Shown here: piece by piece, positions 6,664 to 9,612 of the stretch
Layout of the letters: each line of letters begins with the position of its first letter
How positions within the stretch are numbered: position 1 is the stretch's first letter
NCBI GenBank assembly: GCA_934725735.1
Contig: CAKVCP010000083.1
Location: 1-9,612 of the forward strand
DNA from: an uncultured Thermoguttaceae bacterium
Lineage (GTDB): Bacteria; Planctomycetota; Planctomycetia; Pirellulales; Thermoguttaceae
Length of the DNA: 9,612 nucleotides
Direction: 5' to 3'
Notes under the pieces: model-generated
Database searches by the model: none
What the model was told of the DNA's origin: nothing
Seen by the model: only the letters and a program-made list of their open reading frames with translations
Position numbers and translations under genes: made by a program

Positions 6664-7434
6664 TCACACGAGAAGTTCCGCGAGATAGTGGATGCGCATC
6701 GTTTTGAGATCGTCTTCGCGCTTCATCATACCGCCGAAATGCATGGCGCAGCTCAAGTCGGTCGTGACGATATCGCGAACGCCCTGCTCGTAGACTTTGC
6801 GGATATTCTCGACCTTTTTGCGCCCCATCGCGACGGAAGTACCGGGCATTTTCACGCTGAAAGTACCGCCGAAACCGCAACATTCCTCGACGTTCGGGAT
6901 CGGAACGTACTCGAGATCCTTGATATTGTCAAGAATCGTCTGAACAGCGTCGGCGATTCCGAGCTCGCGCCGCCCGTGGCAGCCGATGTGGAGCGAGACT
7001 TTGTGGGGGAAGGAGACGCCAAAGTCGGTTTTGTGAAGGACGTTGACAAGGAACTCATGGAATTCGTAGACGCGCGACCCGATCTCCGCTTCGGGGGAAT
7101 CCGGGAGACATTCCTTGTAGAAGACGCGGCACATGGAGGCGCACGCGGCGGAAGGCGTCACGATCCACTTGTATTTTTTGAAGTCGTTATTGAACTTCTT
7201 GATGACTTTCGCGGCGTCTTTCCAGTATCCGGAGTTGAACGCGGGCTGTCCGCAACAAGTCTGCTTTTCAGGGTAGGCGATCGGGATATTGAGTTTTTCA
7301 AGGACTTTGACGGTCGCCACGCCGGCTTCCGGGAACATCTGGTCGACAAAGCAAGGTATAAAGAGGGCGACCTCTTCGCCTTTATATTCGGGATAATTCC
7401 AAGTAGGCACAGACTTTTCAAGAGCGTCAATCAT
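6664..7434 (-). CDS. LutA-type (Fe-S)-binding protein with two CCG domains
   Basis: 256 residues. The family (LutA/YkgE, with relatives in GlcF and HdrB) carries two cysteine-rich CCG domains that bind iron-sulfur clusters and serve in oxidoreductase complexes such as LutABC lactate oxidation. The first domain has FIPCFVDQMFPEAG (Cys28) and QTCCGQPAFNSG (Cys60-Cys61). The second has LHIGCHGRRELG (Cys152) and EECCGFGGTFS (Cys185-Cys186). Cys98 and Cys102 lie in between, in AACASMC. The ATG at 7432-7434 is preceded by GGAG 8 nt upstream. An upstream TTG at 7467 would add 11 unlikely residues. No LutB or LutC partner is visible, and the gene instead heads a run with the cyclase-family enzyme. 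It may work with partners elsewhere. Lactate oxidation is not established by this sequence. Confidence 0.9.
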   Translation of the reverse strand: MIDALEKSVPTWNYPEYKGEEVALFIPCFVDQMFPEAGVATVKVLEKLNIPIAYPEKQTCCGQPAFNSGYWKDAAKVIKKFNNDFKKYKWIVTPSAACASMCRVFYKECLPDSPEAEIGSRVYEFHEFLVNVLHKTDFGVSFPHKVSLHIGCHGRRELGIADAVQTILDNIKDLEYVPIPNVEECCGFGGTFSVKMPGTSVAMGRKKVENIRKVYEQGVRDIVTTDLSCAMHFGGMMKREDDLKTMRIHYLAELLV

Positions 7435-7470
7435 AGCCAAATCTCCGCAAAAACGGCGTCGTAACAAGAA

Positions 7471-7508
7471 GATGAAAATCGGGACGACGCGTCGTAAGGT
7501 CGTCCCGA
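7471..7508 (-). terminator. Rho-independent terminator after purD
   Basis: A perfect 10 bp inverted repeat pairs TCGGGACGAC (7479-7488) with GTCGTCCCGA (7499-7508) around a 10 nt loop. On the minus strand it is followed by TTTTCATCTTCTTGTT. It lies 16 nt after the purD stop. The T-run is short, so some read-through into the LutA-like gene is possible. I see no convincing separate promoter in the remaining ~36 nt. Confidence 0.75.
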
Positions 7509-7524
7509 CGTAGGATAAATCGAA

Positions 7525-8817
7525 TCAGTTTTGGCTCGTGGCCTTGATTTCTTTATCGGCGATATCGGTGCGCGCCCAAGAGCCTTTCCAATGGATTTTC
7601 GCGACGGCTTCATACGCCTTGCGCTTGGCGTCGGCGACAGTGTCTCCGAGGGCGACGACGTCGAGGACGCGTCCTCCGTTGGTGCGAACGACGCCGTTTT
7701 CGTCGAGTTTGGTACCCGCGTGGAAGACCTTGACGTCGGGAAGCTTAGCGGCTTCGTCGAGTCCGAAGATTTCGTATCCCTTCTCGTAAGGGCCGGGGTA
7801 TCCTTCGCTGGCCATAACGACGCAGACGGCGGGACGCTCGTCCCAAACGAGGGGGTCGAGAGTGCAAAGACGTTCGTCGATCGTCGCTTGCATGACGTCG
7901 AAGAGGTCGGTCTTGAGTCTTGAGAGGAGCGGCTGACATTCAGGATCGCCAAAGCGGGCGTTGTACTCTAAGACGCGCGGGCCTTGCGGAGTCATCATGA
8001 GGCCGGCGTAGAGGACGCCCTTGAACTGCGTATCCATGCGGTTGAGGGTGAAGACGGTCGGCAGCAGCACCTTTTCTTCGATCCAGTGGAGTTTTCGATC
8101 GTCGACGAGGGAGGCGGGGCAATAAGCTCCCATGCCGCCGGTGTTGGGGCCGGTATCGCCGTCGTGAGCGGCTTTGTGGTCCTGCGCGGGCTGAAGAGTC
8201 ATGATCGTCTGACCGTCGGTGATGGCGAGGACGCTCGCTTCCTGGCCGACGAGTCGTTCTTCGATGAGGAAACGGGCTCCGGCGGCTCCGAAAGCGCGAT
8301 CTTCCGCGATCTGCTTGACGGCGTCGAAGGCTTCTTCCTTCGAGGAGCAGACGACGACGCCTTTACCGGCGGCAAGCCCGTCGGCTTTGACGACGAAATT
8401 CGATTCCTGACTCGAACGGATGTAGTCGTAGGCTTCGGAGGCGCGTTCAAAGGTTTGGCTTCGCGCGGTCGGCACGAGGGCGCGGTTGAGGACTTCCTTG
8501 CAGAAGACCTTGCTTCCTTCCATCTGGGCGGCCTTCTTGCTCGGGCCAAAAGCGCGCAACCCTTCCGCTTCGAAGGCGTCGACAAGACCGGCGGTCAGCG
8601 GGGCTTCCGGTCCGACGACGGTGAGTCCGATACGGTTTTCTTTGGCAAACTGAATGAGAGCCGGGAAATCTTTTTCCGAGATCGGGACGTTCTCGGCGTC
8701 GATCGCCGTTCCGGCGTTACCGGGCGCGACATAAACTTTATCGACGCTAGGAGACTGACTGAGTTTCCACGCGAGCGCATGTTCGCGACCGCCGCTACCC
8801 ACAACAAGCACGTTCAT
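7525..8817 (-). CDS. purD: Phosphoribosylamine-glycine ligase (GAR synthetase)
   Basis: PurD is the cytosolic ATP-grasp enzyme for the second step of de novo purine synthesis. It joins glycine to 5-phosphoribosylamine using ATP to give GAR. The 430 residues match the usual full length. The N-domain starts MNVLVVGSGGREHALAWKLS. GPEAPLTAGLVDAFEAEG is at 69-86, and AFGPSKKAAQMEGSK at 89-103. The ATP-grasp core has FVVKADGLAAGKGVVV (141-156). The signature QDHKAAHDGDTGPNTGGMGA spans 212-231, and GVLYAGLM with RVLEYNARFGDPECQ is at 267-295. The start is marked by AAAAGG upstream of the ATG. The gene sits alone between its own promoter and a terminator, with uppP upstream and a LutA-like gene downstream. 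I see no other pur gene. Nothing is missing from the catalytic motifs. Confidence 0.97.
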   Translation of the reverse strand: MNVLVVGSGGREHALAWKLSQSPSVDKVYVAPGNAGTAIDAENVPISEKDFPALIQFAKENRIGLTVVGPEAPLTAGLVDAFEAEGLRAFGPSKKAAQMEGSKVFCKEVLNRALVPTARSQTFERASEAYDYIRSSQESNFVVKADGLAAGKGVVVCSSKEEAFDAVKQIAEDRAFGAAGARFLIEERLVGQEASVLAITDGQTIMTLQPAQDHKAAHDGDTGPNTGGMGAYCPASLVDDRKLHWIEEKVLLPTVFTLNRMDTQFKGVLYAGLMMTPQGPRVLEYNARFGDPECQPLLSRLKTDLFDVMQATIDERLCTLDPLVWDERPAVCVVMASEGYPGPYEKGYEIFGLDEAAKLPDVKVFHAGTKLDENGVVRTNGGRVLDVVALGDTVADAKRKAYEAVAKIHWKGSWARTDIADKEIKATSQN

Positions 8818-8843
8818 GATAATAGCCTTTTAACCTTATAAAG

Positions 8844-8866
8844 AGACGACGCGCGTAGCGCCGTCT
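8844..8866 (-). other. Stem-loop in the purD leader
   Basis: In the putative 5' leader of purD, AGACG plus GCGC pairs with GCGC plus CGTCT around a 3 nt loop, with a 2 nt bulge on one arm (9 bp in all). It ends about 27 nt before the purD start. There is no T-run next to it, so it is not a standard terminator. It could affect translation or mRNA stability, or mean nothing. It does not resemble a purine riboswitch. Confidence 0.35.
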
Positions 8867-8887
8867 TAGATTGATATTTCAGCGTTC

Positions 8888-8916
8888 ATTATAAAAGGAA
8901 TCCGCGTCTTTGGAAA
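8888..8916 (-). promoter_or_regulatory. Sigma70-like promoter of purD
   Basis: On the minus strand TTTCCA (8916-8911) and a perfect TATAAT (8893-8888) are separated by exactly 17 nt. The -35 matches consensus at 4 of 6 positions. The predicted start would give a leader of roughly 65 nt before the purD ATG. No operator palindrome resembling a PurR box is evident. Confidence 0.65.
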
Positions 8917-8937
8917 CGGGCGCGTCGCGAAAATCGT

Positions 8938-8955
8938 AAAAAAACGCGTCCGCGT
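8938..8955 (-). terminator. Possible small terminator just after uppP
   Basis: Immediately past the uppP stop (TGA, 8957-8959) the minus strand reads ACGCGGACGCGT, a 4-5 bp GC hairpin (8955-8944) running into seven T's (8944-8938). The stem is short and the loop tight, so efficiency is doubtful, but the position fits. Confidence 0.45.
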
Positions 8956-8956
8956 C

Positions 8957-9612
8957 TCAGTTGAAGAAGGCGACAATCTGCGGCCAATGTTCGTAGACGC
9001 AATATCCTACGCAGGCGGGGCCGACGATGAAGAGCCACCACGCGAAATAATGAAGCTTTCCGCTCTTGAGGAGCCGCATGAGTCCGGCGAGGGCGAGGAG
9101 CCCGACGACGCAACTGACGGCGGCGCCGAGGAAATAGAGTTTGATGTGAGGAACGTCGGCGAAGAGCTGCCCGAAACTCGTCGCGCCCGACTCCTTGAAG
9201 AGCTTGATAATCTCGAGAATCGCGCCGCCGCCGATCACGGGAATCGAGAGGAGGAAGGAGAACTTCGCGGCCCATTCGCGCTCGAAGCCGCGCGCCACCC
9301 CCGTCGCAATCGTCGTACCCGAGCGAGAAAGCCCCGGCAACGCCGCGACGCCCTGCGCGACGCCAACGATCGCCGCGTCGAGGAACGACGTCTCTTCGCA
9401 GGACTTCTCAACGACGACCCCGTCCATTTCGTTTTGGACGCGTTCGAGCTCCTGAAAGTAAAGATCGGGATTGTCTTCGACCGTTTCGGTACGCAGAAAT
9501 TTAATAAGCAGGACTCCCGTCACGATGAAGAGTAGTCCGGCGACTAAGATACTCTCTTCGAGGAAAGACGCGAATCCCATGATACCGAACGCGACGACGA
9601 CGGTCGGGATCG
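8957..9612 (-). CDS. uppP: Undecaprenyl-diphosphatase UppP (BacA), partial at right edge
   Basis: UppP is an integral membrane phosphatase that converts undecaprenyl diphosphate to the monophosphate, recycling the lipid carrier for peptidoglycan and surface polysaccharides. It also underlies bacitracin resistance. The frame stays open through the right edge (it reads IPTVVVAFGI before the Met at 9578-9580), so that Met is internal. The family motif PGLSRSGTT, with the essential Arg, is clear at about 9337-9311. The other family motif, E-x-x-PISSTGH, would lie beyond the window. Several hydrophobic membrane segments are visible, such as LLFIVTGVLLIKFL, FLLSIPVIGG and LYFLGAAVSCVVGLLALAGL. The polar loop before the motif, about 35-40 residues from RTETVEDNPDLYF to CEETS, seems longer than usual for the family. 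The complete protein is normally about 265-290 residues, so some 50-80 residues are probably missing. It is probably the last gene of its unit. Confidence 0.93.
   Translation of the reverse strand, partial: IPTVVVAFGIMGFASFLEESILVAGLLFIVTGVLLIKFLRTETVEDNPDLYFQELERVQNEMDGVVVEKSCEETSFLDAAIVGVAQGVAALPGLSRSGTTIATGVARGFEREWAAKFSFLLSIPVIGGGAILEIIKLFKESGATSFGQLFADVPHIKLYFLGAAVSCVVGLLALAGLMRLLKSGKLHYFAWWLFIVGPACVGYCVYEHWPQIVAFFN

Noticed and set aside
6650..6883. An N-terminal extension of the cyclase-family protein
   Set aside because: The upstream frame overlaps the Fe-S protein gene, is Arg-rich and shadow-like, and the family N-terminus (TRLCDLTQPIFEG) begins right after the ATG at 6649.
7435..7470. 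A separate promoter for the LutA-like gene
   Set aside because: TTGTTA is present, but 17 nt downstream the -10 position reads AGATTT, a poor match. Read-through from purD or an atypical promoter is equally likely.
767..9535. Many long open frames on the plus strand and in other minus frames
   Set aside because: They lie antisense to or inside the assigned genes, are rich in Arg/Ser/Gly from base composition, and show no recognisable motifs. They are shadow frames.
1..9612. tRNA, rRNA, CRISPR array, insertion sequence or attachment site
   Set aside because: I saw no regularly spaced repeats, transposase motifs, long terminal inverted repeats, cloverleaf-like segments or rRNA-like sequence. 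I cannot run a covariance search.

Overview
This 9.6 kb window carries all of its recognisable genes on the minus strand, so the natural reading direction is right to left. Most of it is about 60 % G+C by eye (one sampled line is 68 %). The leftmost ~600 bases are strikingly AT-rich (sampled lines are 28-32 %). The host is a bacterium with a peptidoglycan or lipid-carrier cycle (UppP), surface glycosyltransferases and exported TPR proteins. The exported low-complexity, repeat-rich proteins would suit a Planctomycetota-like genome, but that assignment is a weak inference.

Layout in transcription order: (1) the C-terminal two thirds or more of uppP enters from the right edge and ends at 8957, followed by a small hairpin and a T-run. 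(2) purD (8817-7525) has a good sigma70-like promoter and a leader hairpin, and ends in a hairpin plus T-run terminator. (3) A close-packed four-gene run, 7434-3023, encodes a LutA-type cysteine-rich (CCG-domain) protein, a kynurenine-formamidase/cyclase-family enzyme with an insertion, and two exported proteins (a 'DGRVLRGEL' protein with helical repeats and a TPR protein). Gaps are 10-17 nt and the run closes with a strong terminator at 2971-3002. (4) A two-gene glycosyltransferase unit, GT8 then GT2 (2896-929), has a 12 nt gap. (5) The left end is the wreck of a type I restriction-modification locus. It holds a decayed 3' fragment of hsdM (924-613) that starts 4 nt after the GT2 stop codon, then an intact-looking but edge-truncated, AT-rich hsdS reading frame (576-1).

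The GT8/GT2 pair probably decorates a surface glycan, and UppP recycles the lipid carrier that such pathways use. PurD is housekeeping purine synthesis. The LutA-like and cyclase-like enzymes share a transcription unit with two exported scaffold-like proteins for no obvious reason. The most interesting region is the left end, where the HsdM fragment can be recognised piece by piece through two frameshifts, several stops and an internal loss, beside an apparently foreign hsdS. I see no tRNA, rRNA, CRISPR array or insertion sequence.
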